Origin: an uncultured Coprococcus sp.
Lineage (GTDB): Bacteria; Bacillota; Clostridia; Lachnospirales; Lachnospiraceae
DNA length: 44,721 bases
Direction of reading: 5' to 3'
Assembly: GCA_947626675.1 (NCBI GenBank)
Contig: CANQTC010000019.1
Location: 1-44,721 of the forward strand
This document shows, piece after piece, positions 1-8,865 of this stretch (the first letter of the stretch is position 1; every line of letters starts with the position of its first letter). A program made the translations under genes and the position numbers. The notes beneath the pieces were generated by a model, which did not search any database, was not told the origin of the DNA, and saw nothing but the letters and a program-made list of their open reading frames with translations.

Positions 1-194
1 GACGAGATTTTTATAACAAGATATAACAGTTATTAAATCCCTAAAAATACCTCAAGTGAGAATTCAAATTTTCTGTTGCCTACAAAATAGAATATGAAAT
101 ACATTAAATAGGCATTTCGTATGCAAGGTACTTTCGTACCTCACATACTACACTATACCATAAAAAACACATCCTTTCCACCAGAACCATATGA

Positions 195-2570
195 TTATTC
201 TGTAGACTTTTCCTTTTCTTTTTGTTCCGCAATCTTTTCGTGGATATTGGTGTTATACAGCTTATAAAGGCTCGTATCCTTTCCAATCTGATTATCGAAC
301 GGAATAACTACATTACCACACTTAAGAAGTCCCATACCAGACTGACTGTTGGTTACGAATCGAAGCTGTGCATCCGATACACCGATAACCTCTGCCATCT
401 TTGAGCTGTCCGTATTCGCCTGCTTCAAAAGTGCTACAAACTCGCTGTTTGCCAGCATTGTTGTTGCGGTATAATTCTGTAAAAGGTCTATAACATTCTG
501 AGTAATACCGGTACACAGACCTCCCTGTTTTCTTACTTTCTTCCAAAGCTGCTGCAAATATTTTGCGGAATACTCGGAATTTAAGAGCACATGAAATTCA
601 TCAATATAGAGCCAAGTTGCCTTACCCCTCTTTCCATTCTCCACAATTCTCTGCTGGATGGACTCCATCATAACAAGCATTGTAATAGGACTAAGCTCTG
701 TACCTAAGTCTCTGATTCCATAAACCACAAATCTGTTATCCACATCCACATTTGTCTGATGATTGAAAATGTTAAGCGAACCATTTACAAAAAGCTCAAG
801 GGATAATGCAATCTCCTTTGCCTCTTCCTCCGGCTGCGCCATAAGAATATCGTAGAAATCACTCATAACCGGAATATACTTCTCCCTGCTTCTTGCAATG
901 TCGATATACATTTTTCTCACACATCGGTCAATAATGGACTTCTGACGGGAATTGAGACTATCACCGATACACTGCTCACAAAGACCAAGCATGAACTCTC
1001 CTTTTTCTCTTACCCATCCCTTTGTATCATTCTGGTCAAGATTCCATACATCCATGGCAAGAGGATTCACATAGTTGTCCGTGTAAGTGGACATATTGAT
1101 GACCGTGCCGCCATAGGTTGTCGCAATATCAAAGTATTCGTTCATTGGGTCTATAATTATGATTTCATCATCAGTTGATAAAAATACCTGCCCCATCGCA
1201 GCCTTACAGAAGAAGGATTTACCGGAACCCGGTACACCAAATACAAAACCATTTCCGTTAATCAGCTTCTTACGGTTTCCGATGTTGATATTCTTACTTA
1301 CCTGATTGATACCATAATATACACCACCCTCATCATTCAGCTCCTGCACATTAAATGGCATAAGCACCGCAAGGGACTGTGTGAGCATGGTTCTCATGGT
1401 TTCCACCTGTCTTACACCAATCGGAAGTGCTGTATTGAGTGCTTCCCTCTGTTTCAGATAATGCACATCAATGGTACAGCTGTTTCTCTTTCCAATGGTT
1501 TCAACTGTCTCCGTGATACTCTCCAGCTCTTTCTTTGAATCTGCCATAAGAATGATAGTCACACCCACATAGAACAGGCACTGGTCATTCTCACGGACAT
1601 CATCCATGATTGCCTCAATTTCCTTTTTCTCCGTTCTCTTTGCATAAGAGATTTCAGAAGAAAAGTCATTGTTCTTGTTACGGACTCTCTGCTGTTTGAT
1701 AATGTCAGATTCAATACCGAGGTATTTCTTCTGTAATGTCTTGGTTGTCAAATCCTTTGGCACAGGTACTACATCAATACTTGTAATGGAGTGAACAGGT
1801 AATGAAGTAATTTCATTCAAAAACCTGTCTGATAAGCTGCTTGGATACTTCTTGATAAAAAGTGCCTTACAGAACTTGCTCTCATCCTCAAAGCTGTCCG
1901 GGAAGAATTTAATCATCCCATTGCAGAGATCATTCTTAAAGTCAGCTCCCACCTTCTTAGCCTTCTTAATATCGAAGTCAAATTCTTCCTCATTTCCTAA
2001 ATGGTAAAAATCATGGAGAATCTTAAGTCTCTGATTACCGGTAAGAGGAACAATCTCTGTTCCAAGCTCATTAAATGCCTTGTGAACGGTGGCTTCCAGT
2101 GTTGCAAACTGTGCCTTTGCCTCTTCAAAGTTCTTTCTCTCAATGGTAAGGGTAAGGTATCTTTCCTGTTCAATCCCCTGTCTGCCATCCAGAATCTTCT
2201 CCTCAATGATATCATTGTATGCCTGACGATACTCGTCAAATCCATCACCCTTCTTTGGGAACATGACCTTTTCCCGAAGCTCTGTCATATTCTTATTCTT
2301 GTTATTGACCGTAATCTTGTAATTACAGTCAAGTGAATTGAGGAATTTGCAGTATCTCTCAAAGATATCTATCTGCTCATCCTCATTGGTAGTAGTGTAA
2401 TTGATATCCTGAAACAGATAACATTTACTGTAACGGTTCCTTGCCACCTCGAAGATACCGTTTTCCGCTACTGCCATAATCTCAATTGTTTCCTGTATGG
2501 ATTTAGGGGATTTGTAAAGTGGTTCACTTGCTTTTTTCAGTTCCTTAAATCCATCTGTAAATAAACCCAT
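195..2570 (-). CDS. VirB4-like conjugal transfer ATPase
   Basis: This 791-residue protein is the cytoplasmic ATPase that powers assembly and substrate passage in type IV secretion systems. Walker A (GVPGSGKS) is at about residue 445 and Walker B (WLYIDEFH) at about residue 657, the spacing expected for VirB4/TraE of Tn1549-type elements. The N-terminal 400 residues are the family-specific region. The ATG at 2570 was chosen because AAGGAGG lies about 8 bases upstream; an in-frame GTG-type extension to 2639 has no such site. It is the last gene of the transfer operon here, 81 bases after PrgI. The 194 bases downstream to the window edge show only a weak hairpin (127-140) and no convincing next gene. 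Confidence 0.93.
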   Translation of the reverse strand: MGLFTDGFKELKKASEPLYKSPKSIQETIEIMAVAENGIFEVARNRYSKCYLFQDINYTTTNEDEQIDIFERYCKFLNSLDCNYKITVNNKNKNMTELREKVMFPKKGDGFDEYRQAYNDIIEEKILDGRQGIEQERYLTLTIERKNFEEAKAQFATLEATVHKAFNELGTEIVPLTGNQRLKILHDFYHLGNEEEFDFDIKKAKKVGADFKNDLCNGMIKFFPDSFEDESKFCKALFIKKYPSSLSDRFLNEITSLPVHSITSIDVVPVPKDLTTKTLQKKYLGIESDIIKQQRVRNKNNDFSSEISYAKRTEKKEIEAIMDDVRENDQCLFYVGVTIILMADSKKELESITETVETIGKRNSCTIDVHYLKQREALNTALPIGVRQVETMRTMLTQSLAVLMPFNVQELNDEGGVYYGINQVSKNINIGNRKKLINGNGFVFGVPGSGKSFFCKAAMGQVFLSTDDEIIIIDPMNEYFDIATTYGGTVINMSTYTDNYVNPLAMDVWNLDQNDTKGWVREKGEFMLGLCEQCIGDSLNSRQKSIIDRCVRKMYIDIARSREKYIPVMSDFYDILMAQPEEEAKEIALSLELFVNGSLNIFNHQTNVDVDNRFVVYGIRDLGTELSPITMLVMMESIQQRIVENGKRGKATWLYIDEFHVLLNSEYSAKYLQQLWKKVRKQGGLCTGITQNVIDLLQNYTATTMLANSEFVALLKQANTDSSKMAEVIGVSDAQLRFVTNSQSGMGLLKCGNVVIPFDNQIGKDTSLYKLYNTNIHEKIAEQKEKEKSTE

Positions 2571-2651
2571 TTGTTTGTCCTCCTTATTTCTGAGGCACCG
2601 CCGGAGCAATCCGGCTGATGCCAAAATCACTCCGACCAAACAGGTCAGAAA

Positions 2652-3233
2652 TTATTTCTTAGTTACATAACTGATGAGTGGTGCAAGATAACCAAGCTTA
2701 TATGCAACCGCAACACCAACCAGCAGCACGATAAATATCATGCATATGATAAGCATTCTCATCATTTTCTTCTTACTTGCTTCAAACTCTGCCTGACTGT
2801 TCTTCTTTTTATCCGTATCAATTTCATCTGATACTGATACATCTGCTTTGCCTGAAGCACCAAACATTTTACCCTTTGCTTTCGCTGCGTTTGCCTGTTC
2901 CAGCTCATATGCCTTAATTGCAGGCTCACCCTCCGTTGAGACATAGGTTAATGCCCTGTTTCCAAACATATAGTGGAATTTCTTTCCCATTACCTCATAG
3001 AAACTCATCCCGTTATAGGAATAGAATCCACCGAGTGCAATCGGTGCTACAACCGGGATAGCTACATATGCTGCTCCCGTAAGTCCAATAAACGGATAAA
3101 GAAGATATACAAGACCTCCACCTATCACAACACTTGCAATCGAAAAAATCAGCTGCTTGGCTGTAAGCCCCATAGCAACTGATTCCTGATAACGGTCAAT
3201 ATCCTTGTTGATTTCAATTACCAAATTTCTCAC
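2652..3233 (-). CDS. PrgI family transfer membrane protein
   Basis: This 193-residue protein has two adjacent hydrophobic segments near the N-terminus (about residues 27-72), a charged middle and a third membrane segment near residues 158-185 before a short tail ending in two lysines. The N-terminal part (IEINKDIDRYQESVAMGLT followed by paired helices) is characteristic of PrgI-family proteins, which sit between VirB6 and VirB4 in Gram-positive conjugation operons and are thought to act like VirB3 by anchoring the ATPase to the membrane. Its start overlaps the end of the preceding gene by 4 bases, suggesting translational coupling. The extra C-terminal membrane segment is longer than in minimal family members. 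Confidence 0.85.
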   Translation of the reverse strand: MRNLVIEINKDIDRYQESVAMGLTAKQLIFSIASVVIGGGLVYLLYPFIGLTGAAYVAIPVVAPIALGGFYSYNGMSFYEVMGKKFHYMFGNRALTYVSTEGEPAIKAYELEQANAAKAKGKMFGASGKADVSVSDEIDTDKKKNSQAEFEASKKKMMRMLIICMIFIVLLVGVAVAYKLGYLAPLISYVTKK

Positions 3234-3673
3234 CTCTTTTCATTTTTTTGCTTATTCTCTGATATGATTCCTTTGTTCTTCTCATACATTGCAAGTCCAT
3301 CCGGACAAAGCTCTCTAAGTTTATCCGGATTAAACATATACAATGGATATTCACAGTAACCGCTTCTCTTAACAAAACCTGTAAATGTTCCAAGTTCGTT
3401 GTCTGCAATAAAGATTTCTGCATCCGGCAGATTATTAGTGTCTACATATGCACAGTAATTTGGTGTTGTATCCCCAAGGTTTACTGTCAAATCTGCAAAT
3501 GGCTCCAAATATCCTTCTTCATTACACCCAAGACCAATATAGATATTTCCATTATTCATATACTGCTGAATATCGAATGCAACATCTGTTTCTCCGGTAT
3601 AGCGTGAAGTATAAGTAAGACACCTATACTCCACTCCCCGGTCATCCTTTATCACTTTTATTTCTTCGTTCAT
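3230..3673 (-). CDS. DUF4313-type conjugative element protein
   Basis: This 147-residue soluble acidic protein has no signal peptide or membrane segment. The sequence resembles the DUF4313 family that occurs between VirB6 and PrgI genes in Tn1549-like elements; this family call is from memory of the family pattern, not a search. It is rich in aromatic and acidic residues and ends in a lysine-rich tail. It lies 11 bases after the VirB6 gene and overlaps PrgI by 4 bases, so it is co-translated with the mating channel. No catalytic motif is visible and its role in transfer is unknown. Confidence 0.7.
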   Translation of the reverse strand: MNEEIKVIKDDRGVEYRCLTYTSRYTGETDVAFDIQQYMNNGNIYIGLGCNEEGYLEPFADLTVNLGDTTPNYCAYVDTNNLPDAEIFIADNELGTFTGFVKRSGYCEYPLYMFNPDKLRELCPDGLAMYEKNKGIISENKQKNEKR

Positions 3674-3684
3674 TCCATAACCTC

Positions 3685-4527
3685 CTACAGTCCAAATGCC
3701 TTGCTTGTCAGACTCTGTGCTCCCTTAACACTTCCTACCGTAAGTGCAATGGTAAATGTCATTTCACAAAGATAAATAAGCGTTTTTGCCCAGTCTGCAT
3801 AACTTGAAGTAAATGTCGGAAGACCCGCATTGATAAAGGCATTGCAGACAATTATAGCTAGTGCCATAGTTACAGCCTCAAAGGTAACAGACAGGAAGTA
3901 TTTGCAGTATGCAGATACTGTGTGGTTCACCGTTCTGTTACCACCCATTGTCGAAAATGCAATGGAACCCATAGGAACAATAATCAGTAATCTTAGGAAT
4001 CTGAAATATACCGTGTATATCATAAAGAAACCACAGATAATAATGATGATGGAAAGAAGTGCTGCAAGTATCAACATGATAAGACTCTCTCCAAAGCCAA
4101 GATTTTTGATGATATCAGCCTGTGTGCTGTCAATCGTAAGTGTTGTATAGCTTCCTGCCGATAGCAGATTAACCAGATTTCCTATGGATGTGAAAAATGC
4201 CTTCATGATCGTGACATTGTTGGCAACAAACCACTCAGCAAGTCCCAGTCGAATCAGCATACGAAGTATTACTTCAAACCTCATCTCTTCCCTGATATCA
4301 ATACTTTCACTACAAAAGCCTATGACAAAGAACAGTACTACAAGCGAAGAGCCAACAGCAACAAATATCGGTTCAATGCCGGCGATAACCGCCCATGGAC
4401 CTCCACCTTTGAAGTTTACGGGCGATTGACCTAACATTGAAAATACAAGCGATATCTGATTGTTCCAAAATCCAAATACCATTTCGAGAAGAGCAAGGAT
4501 CTGATCTCCAAGATTAAAAATATCCAT
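3685..4527 (-). CDS. VirB6/TrbL-like conjugal transfer channel protein (CD1112 family)
   Basis: This 280-residue polytopic membrane protein has about six hydrophobic segments (around residues 15-30, 45-70, 85-100, 150-180, 195-215 and 245-265). This layout and the conserved stretch around GGPWAVIAGIEPIF match the VirB6/TrbL family annotated as CD1112-like in clostridial elements. VirB6 proteins form the inner-membrane part of the mating channel. The gene follows the pilin-like Maff2 gene by 28 bases and precedes the DUF4313-type gene by 11, within the transfer operon. Transmembrane boundaries are estimated by eye. Confidence 0.88.
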   Translation of the reverse strand: MDIFNLGDQILALLEMVFGFWNNQISLVFSMLGQSPVNFKGGGPWAVIAGIEPIFVAVGSSLVVLFFVIGFCSESIDIREEMRFEVILRMLIRLGLAEWFVANNVTIMKAFFTSIGNLVNLLSAGSYTTLTIDSTQADIIKNLGFGESLIMLILAALLSIIIIICGFFMIYTVYFRFLRLLIIVPMGSIAFSTMGGNRTVNHTVSAYCKYFLSVTFEAVTMALAIIVCNAFINAGLPTFTSSYADWAKTLIYLCEMTFTIALTVGSVKGAQSLTSKAFGL

Positions 4528-4555
4528 TCTTTCTCACCTCGCTTCTTTGCTTTTC

Positions 4556-4957
4556 CTAGAAACCTAAGAATGTTAATACTGTTGAAATACCAGCCATCAT
4601 GACTCCGGCTACAATACCCTTAAGAGCAGAGTTCATAGTTGAGGAATCCTGCTGCTGATATGCCTGTGCAAACTCCATGACATTCTTTGCGAGAATAATT
4701 ACACCGACTGCACCAATCACTGCAATCACAAGTGTCTTTAAGTTATCAAGTGGCTGTGTTACTGCCGATGTGTCCGTTGCAGCAAAGCATGTGCTTGTCA
4801 TAAGAATTGCTCCTGTTACCGAACCTGCCATAGCAGGCAATACCTTTTTCTTCATGTTCTTAAAAAATCCCTTCATTCCTTTTTCCTCCATATTTGTTGT
4901 ATTTGTGGTTACTGCCACATCAGTTGTCATTGTTAAATTGCTTTCATTCTGTCTCAT
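4556..4957 (-). CDS. Maff2/VirB2-like small membrane protein with signal peptide
   Basis: The protein has a signal-peptide-like stretch (KKKVLPAMAGSVTGAILM, ending at CFA), then two hydrophobic helices separated by a short polar loop (AQAYQQQDSSTMNS). This is the architecture of Maff2-family and VirB2-type pilin-like subunits found directly upstream of VirB6 in such operons. Two starts are possible. The ATG at 4957 has AGGAG nine bases upstream and gives 133 residues. The ATG at 4876 has GGAGG eight bases upstream and starts right at the signal peptide, giving 106 residues. The second start is attractive because the first 27 residues are low-complexity and Thr/Asn-rich. Confidence 0.75.
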   Translation of the reverse strand: MRQNESNLTMTTDVAVTTNTTNMEEKGMKGFFKNMKKKVLPAMAGSVTGAILMTSTCFAATDTSAVTQPLDNLKTLVIAVIGAVGVIILAKNVMEFAQAYQQQDSSTMNSALKGIVAGVMMAGISTVLTFLGF

Positions 4958-4982
4958 GCTTTCAATCTCCTTTTTTGATTTA

Positions 4983-5067
4983 CCTGACCGGGATATCCGG
5001 TCAGGCACTTAGTTTGTATCTGAACGGGATATCCCCGGTTGTGAAATTCAGTCAGGCTTTCCCTGAC
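4983..5067. repeat. Cluster of three inverted repeats between virD4 and the Maff2 gene
   Basis: Three dyads lie in the 154-base gap. CCTGACCGG / CCGGTCAGG has 9-base arms and a 5-base loop at 4983-5005. The perfect palindrome GGGATATCCC is at 5026-5035. GTCAGG / CCTGAC has a 5-base loop at 5051-5067. The motifs GGGATATCC and CTGAC recur between dyads. No T-run follows in either direction, so a simple terminator is unlikely; RNA processing or mRNA stabilisation between virD4 and the pilin-like gene is one possibility (inference). Confidence 0.7.
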
Positions 5068-5111
5068 ACGGTATTGCGACAACCACCTCCTTAAAAAAAG
5101 CACCAACCTGT

Positions 5112-7271
5112 TTAGGCTGATGCTTTCTCAAAATTTTCCCTAACTTGTCTCATCTCTTCGAATTCGACATCCGGATAGAAGTATTCCAATATTTTATTTT
5201 CAGGCACTCCGACAATCATTGCCTTCTGTGCCTCCTCCTGCTGTTCCTTTGTAAACTCCCACTGAGCCATTCTTCTAAGAATCGTGTCTTTACCATCAAT
5301 CTTAGGAAGTTCCTTTCTTTTATCCGTTATCTCTGATTCTTCGGAATACTCAAGCTCCTGTCCCTGTTCTGCATTGAAACGGTCTTTTTGCTCCTGTTCA
5401 TCAAGCATCTGGAATCTCCACCCAAGCTCCTTATCTCCAATCATCATGAATTCCTCATAAGTCAGCTTATCAATATAGACATTCTCACCTTTTTCTTTCA
5501 GCTGTTTATAGTGCTCCAAAGCTTTCTGGGATAAAATCTCGTAAGGCGGACCAACGACCTCATTATTACTGCTCATATGGTGTACATAAGGCTTTCCACC
5601 TCCATCTGCTGTCTGTTTGAACATCGGATGGGCGAATGGAATATACTTGTTATCCATAATCGGGTCAAACCCACGAATAAAGATAATGCATTTTTTGTTA
5701 TCCAGCTTTCTCACTTCATCCGGTGTAAACAGTTCCCTGCCAAGTACATCATAATTTCTTGAAGAGCTTCCCTGTCTGCCCTTTGTCTCTCCGCTTGATT
5801 TCTTATCAATCGTGCCTTTTCCAAGCAGCTCCGAAACATACTTATGCGTTGACTGCTCATTGCCGCCAAGATAAATGAAAGTATCGCAATTCCCAGGAAC
5901 GGTTTCCCAGGTATCCTTGAACAATGCCTTTAACTGTGCGAAGTTCTGGATAATGATAATGCTTGATATTTCACGGCTTCGCATCGTCGATAACAACGAA
6001 CAGTAGTCATCAGGCAATGCGACATTTGCAAACTCGTCCAGCATAAAAGTCACATGAATCGGGAGTCTGCCACCGCAGTTAAAGTCTGCCTGATAATATA
6101 GCTCCTGAAAAATTTGTGTGTATAACATACCGATAATGAAGTTGTATGATTTATCACTATCCGGTATAACACAGAACAGTGCTGTCTTTGTCTCCCCGTC
6201 TCCATTTACACCTATTCCTATATCTGCAAGGTTCAGCTCATCCTTTGACAACAGGCGAAGCACCTGCTTATTCTCCAAGAACGCAAGTCTTGAATTTGCA
6301 CTGATAATAATGGAACGTACTGTATCTCCCGCACCACGCATACATTTGTTGTACTGCTTGACTGCCGGATGGTTTGGTCCAAGAGGATTATTTTCCTCAA
6401 GGAATTTCATTCTGACATCAAGATGTGATGGTTTGCCCTGCTGTGTTACCTCGGCTTCGCCCAAAAGCTGTAGAACTGTCTCAAAGTTTCTGCGGCTTGG
6501 CTTCTCCTCTAACCACACATAATAGAAAATTGCCTGTAAAAACAGTCCTTCCGCTTTCTCCCAGAATGGATCTGAGGGAGTGCTTCCCTTTGGTGTGGTA
6601 TTGGCAATCAGGTTCGTGATAAGCTTCACAATATCCGTTTCCTCACGGATATAGGAAAACGGATTGTAACAGTCTGACTTATCCATTTCCAGCAGATTGA
6701 TAACCTTCACATTGTAGCCATTGTCTTTTAGCATCTGCCCACAGCTTCTTAAGATTTCCCCTTTGGGGTCGGTACAGATAAAAGAACAGTTGTGGGGCAT
6801 CTGCATCAGATTCGGCTTCACCTCATAGAACGTCTTACCTGCACCGGAACCTCCGCATATCAGGATATTTCCATTGAGCTTCAGCCTTCTGAAATCAAGT
6901 GACATCTTCACATTCTGGCTCAGGATTCTATTGAAGTTCTCATCCTTATCCATGAGAATACTGTTTACCCTCTGCGGATTCTCAAACCTTGCAGTACCAT
7001 ACTCCTTGCCGGGCATATAATTTCTCTGACTGGTGTAATACATTAAAACAGCCATCGCATAGATTCCTACTACGATGGCTACTGTCTTCCCTGTATTCTC
7101 ATTAAAATAGTTTGCAAAAGGAGTTGCACAAACTGAATTGAATCGTTCCATAAAACTCATCAGGTCAATGCCCTGCTCCCATGCTCCACCAACCAGATAC
7201 CCAAGATATGCTGCAAGAAGTGCCCCAAATGCAAGAAATATCACAGAAGGTTTCTTCTTACTTGTCTGCAT
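5112..7271 (-). CDS. VirD4-like type IV coupling protein (CD1115 family)
   Basis: This 719-residue TraG/VirD4 ATPase recruits the relaxase-DNA complex to the mating channel. Two N-terminal membrane segments (about residues 8-28 and 58-78) precede the cytoplasmic ATPase. Walker A (GGSGAGKT) begins at about residue 140 and Walker B (FMLDEFANV) has its Asp at about residue 412. Length and layout are normal for the CD1115 family. The ATG at 7271 follows AGAGGT, and PcfB ends 6 bases upstream, so the two are co-translated, as expected for the coupling protein and its accessory factor. The C-terminal 60 residues are acidic and variable. Confidence 0.93.
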   Translation of the reverse strand: MQTSKKKPSVIFLAFGALLAAYLGYLVGGAWEQGIDLMSFMERFNSVCATPFANYFNENTGKTVAIVVGIYAMAVLMYYTSQRNYMPGKEYGTARFENPQRVNSILMDKDENFNRILSQNVKMSLDFRRLKLNGNILICGGSGAGKTFYEVKPNLMQMPHNCSFICTDPKGEILRSCGQMLKDNGYNVKVINLLEMDKSDCYNPFSYIREETDIVKLITNLIANTTPKGSTPSDPFWEKAEGLFLQAIFYYVWLEEKPSRRNFETVLQLLGEAEVTQQGKPSHLDVRMKFLEENNPLGPNHPAVKQYNKCMRGAGDTVRSIIISANSRLAFLENKQVLRLLSKDELNLADIGIGVNGDGETKTALFCVIPDSDKSYNFIIGMLYTQIFQELYYQADFNCGGRLPIHVTFMLDEFANVALPDDYCSLLSTMRSREISSIIIIQNFAQLKALFKDTWETVPGNCDTFIYLGGNEQSTHKYVSELLGKGTIDKKSSGETKGRQGSSSRNYDVLGRELFTPDEVRKLDNKKCIIFIRGFDPIMDNKYIPFAHPMFKQTADGGGKPYVHHMSSNNEVVGPPYEILSQKALEHYKQLKEKGENVYIDKLTYEEFMMIGDKELGWRFQMLDEQEQKDRFNAEQGQELEYSEESEITDKRKELPKIDGKDTILRRMAQWEFTKEQQEEAQKAMIVGVPENKILEYFYPDVEFEEMRQVRENFEKASA

Positions 7272-7277
7272 AGGCTA

Positions 7278-8405
7278 TTACCTCTTTCTCTGTGTGGTTG
7301 TTTTTGTTGCTGTCTTAACTTTGGTTTCTGTTTCAACCTGAGATTTCTCATATCTCTTACGGACTGAGGACTCAACCTTGTCATAATGATTGCTGTAAAG
7401 TGCTTCTCCCTTCATCGTCTCAACTACCCGGTTGTCCTTATCATAAATCTTGTAGTCCTTTTCCCTGTCAATGAAAGTAAGCATTGTCTTTCCGCTGTGG
7501 ATTTCCATGATGTTTTCTTTCTTAATCCAGACATACCTTGCTTTCTCTCCCCACGTTCCGGGAATTCTCGTTTTCACAGCTCTCTCATTCTCCGTCTGGA
7601 TAAGTGTCTTTGAAATTGTCACATCGGAAAGATTCATATGCTTCGATGCTGCTACAGCCCTCATTCGGTCAGCCAGATCCTGATATCCCCTGATACGGTT
7701 CTGAAAAGCCTCTTTGTCCATCATAACCTTATGGTTTCCACTCTCATCTCCCTTATCAAGAAAACCGATGGTTTCAAGCTGTTTTATTACATTTTCTGCC
7801 TGCTCATGGTTAATGCTGAAATTCTCTTTTACGGCATCCACATTGATTGTCTTCTTCTCCATTGCGTACATGCCGACTTTCTCAATCAGCCCGTCCATCA
7901 GCATATTGGCTCTTGCACTCTCCGGTGACGGGCTCATCTCGTTTCCCTTTTTCTGATTTTTCAGGAACTCCATCAGTTTGTTAAGCTGCTTTTCATCCCC
8001 GTTTTTCAGATAATCGTCAAAAGTTGCAATTCTTCCTCCGCTAAGCTTCTGCAAAAGCATATTTGCTCTTGGAACTGCCTCTGTGTGAAAGATAATCTCT
8101 GTCTTTCCGTTTTTTCGGTCTGCATCCGGAAGTACCGAATAAAGAATGCCGTATTTCTTGGCATATTTTTCAACCTTCTTCATATCAGCTGTTGCAAACT
8201 CTAATACCTGAAGGTCTCCTCCTTTCATAAGCAGCTTTCTCATGGAAGTCCTGCCAAGGGACTTCTCATAATCAAGCATTCCCTTAAGAAAGTCGATTGC
8301 TTTTTGCATGGCAGCAATACCGCCACTGCCCACCTTCATTGCAATCTCAATTCCATTGTATGCGACCTCAATAATCTGGACCGCTTCCCTGATTTCTTCT
8401 GACAC
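7278..8405 (-). CDS. PcfB family (DUF3801) conjugation protein
   Basis: This 375-residue soluble protein carries the DUF3801/PcfB region over about the first 150 residues (AMKVGSGGIAAMQKAIDFLKG and following). PcfB of plasmid pCF10 is a substrate and accessory factor of the coupling protein PcfC, and the gene here directly precedes VirD4. The C-terminal half is specific to this element type and ends in a Lys/Thr-rich basic tail that could bind DNA (inference). The start is GTG at 8405, supported by GGAGG seven bases upstream. Confidence 0.82.
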   Translation of the reverse strand: MSEEIREAVQIIEVAYNGIEIAMKVGSGGIAAMQKAIDFLKGMLDYEKSLGRTSMRKLLMKGGDLQVLEFATADMKKVEKYAKKYGILYSVLPDADRKNGKTEIIFHTEAVPRANMLLQKLSGGRIATFDDYLKNGDEKQLNKLMEFLKNQKKGNEMSPSPESARANMLMDGLIEKVGMYAMEKKTINVDAVKENFSINHEQAENVIKQLETIGFLDKGDESGNHKVMMDKEAFQNRIRGYQDLADRMRAVAASKHMNLSDVTISKTLIQTENERAVKTRIPGTWGEKARYVWIKKENIMEIHSGKTMLTFIDREKDYKIYDKDNRVVETMKGEALYSNHYDKVESSVRKRYEKSQVETETKVKTATKTTTQRKR

Positions 8406-8421
8406 TGTAATTCCTCCTTTC

Positions 8422-8865
8422 CTATAACACCGGTGCTTTTTCCGTCTGTACTACTTCCGGTTCCTGTTCTGTAACATCTTTTGCTTCAGCTATCATTGTC
8501 TTTAATTCTTTGACATCTGAATCCTTTACAGCAGTCTCGGAAATATCAATGCCATGTGCAGTAAGAAAATCTGTAATTCTCTTTACCGCCTTTTCTTCCT
8601 CGATACGGTACATTTCAAGAGCTATCAGAAGATTTTCTATCTGCTCTGCCCATTCCGGCTTTTTGTCTGCAAGCTGCATATACTTTGTCTTTACCTTCTC
8701 CCTGTCTGCATCTTTTTCCTGCAACTCTTCGATCAGCTTTTTCACAAGGTCTGTGTCCCCTGTACGAAATGCATACTGGGCAATAAACTCCTTTTCTTCC
8801 ATACCGAAATCCGCATCTGTTTCTTCCATAAGCTTCATCACTTCTGTAATCATAATAAGACTCAT
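8422..8865 (-). CDS. Unidentified acidic helical protein of the transfer operon
   Basis: This 147-residue protein is strongly charged and predicted by eye to be almost entirely helical, with no membrane segment or signal peptide. I do not recognise the family. Its start codon overlaps the stop of the preceding gene in a TAATG arrangement, so the two are translationally coupled, and it lies 16 bases before pcfB. The context suggests an accessory or assembly factor for the relaxosome or coupling protein, but no motif proves this. Confidence 0.75.
   Translation of the reverse strand: MSLIMITEVMKLMEETDADFGMEEKEFIAQYAFRTGDTDLVKKLIEELQEKDADREKVKTKYMQLADKKPEWAEQIENLLIALEMYRIEEEKAVKRITDFLTAHGIDISETAVKDSDVKELKTMIAEAKDVTEQEPEVVQTEKAPVL

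Noticed and set aside
104..286. 60-codon frame at the left edge of the window
   Set aside because: It overlaps the 3' end of virB4 in another frame, has no start signal and no protein-like composition.
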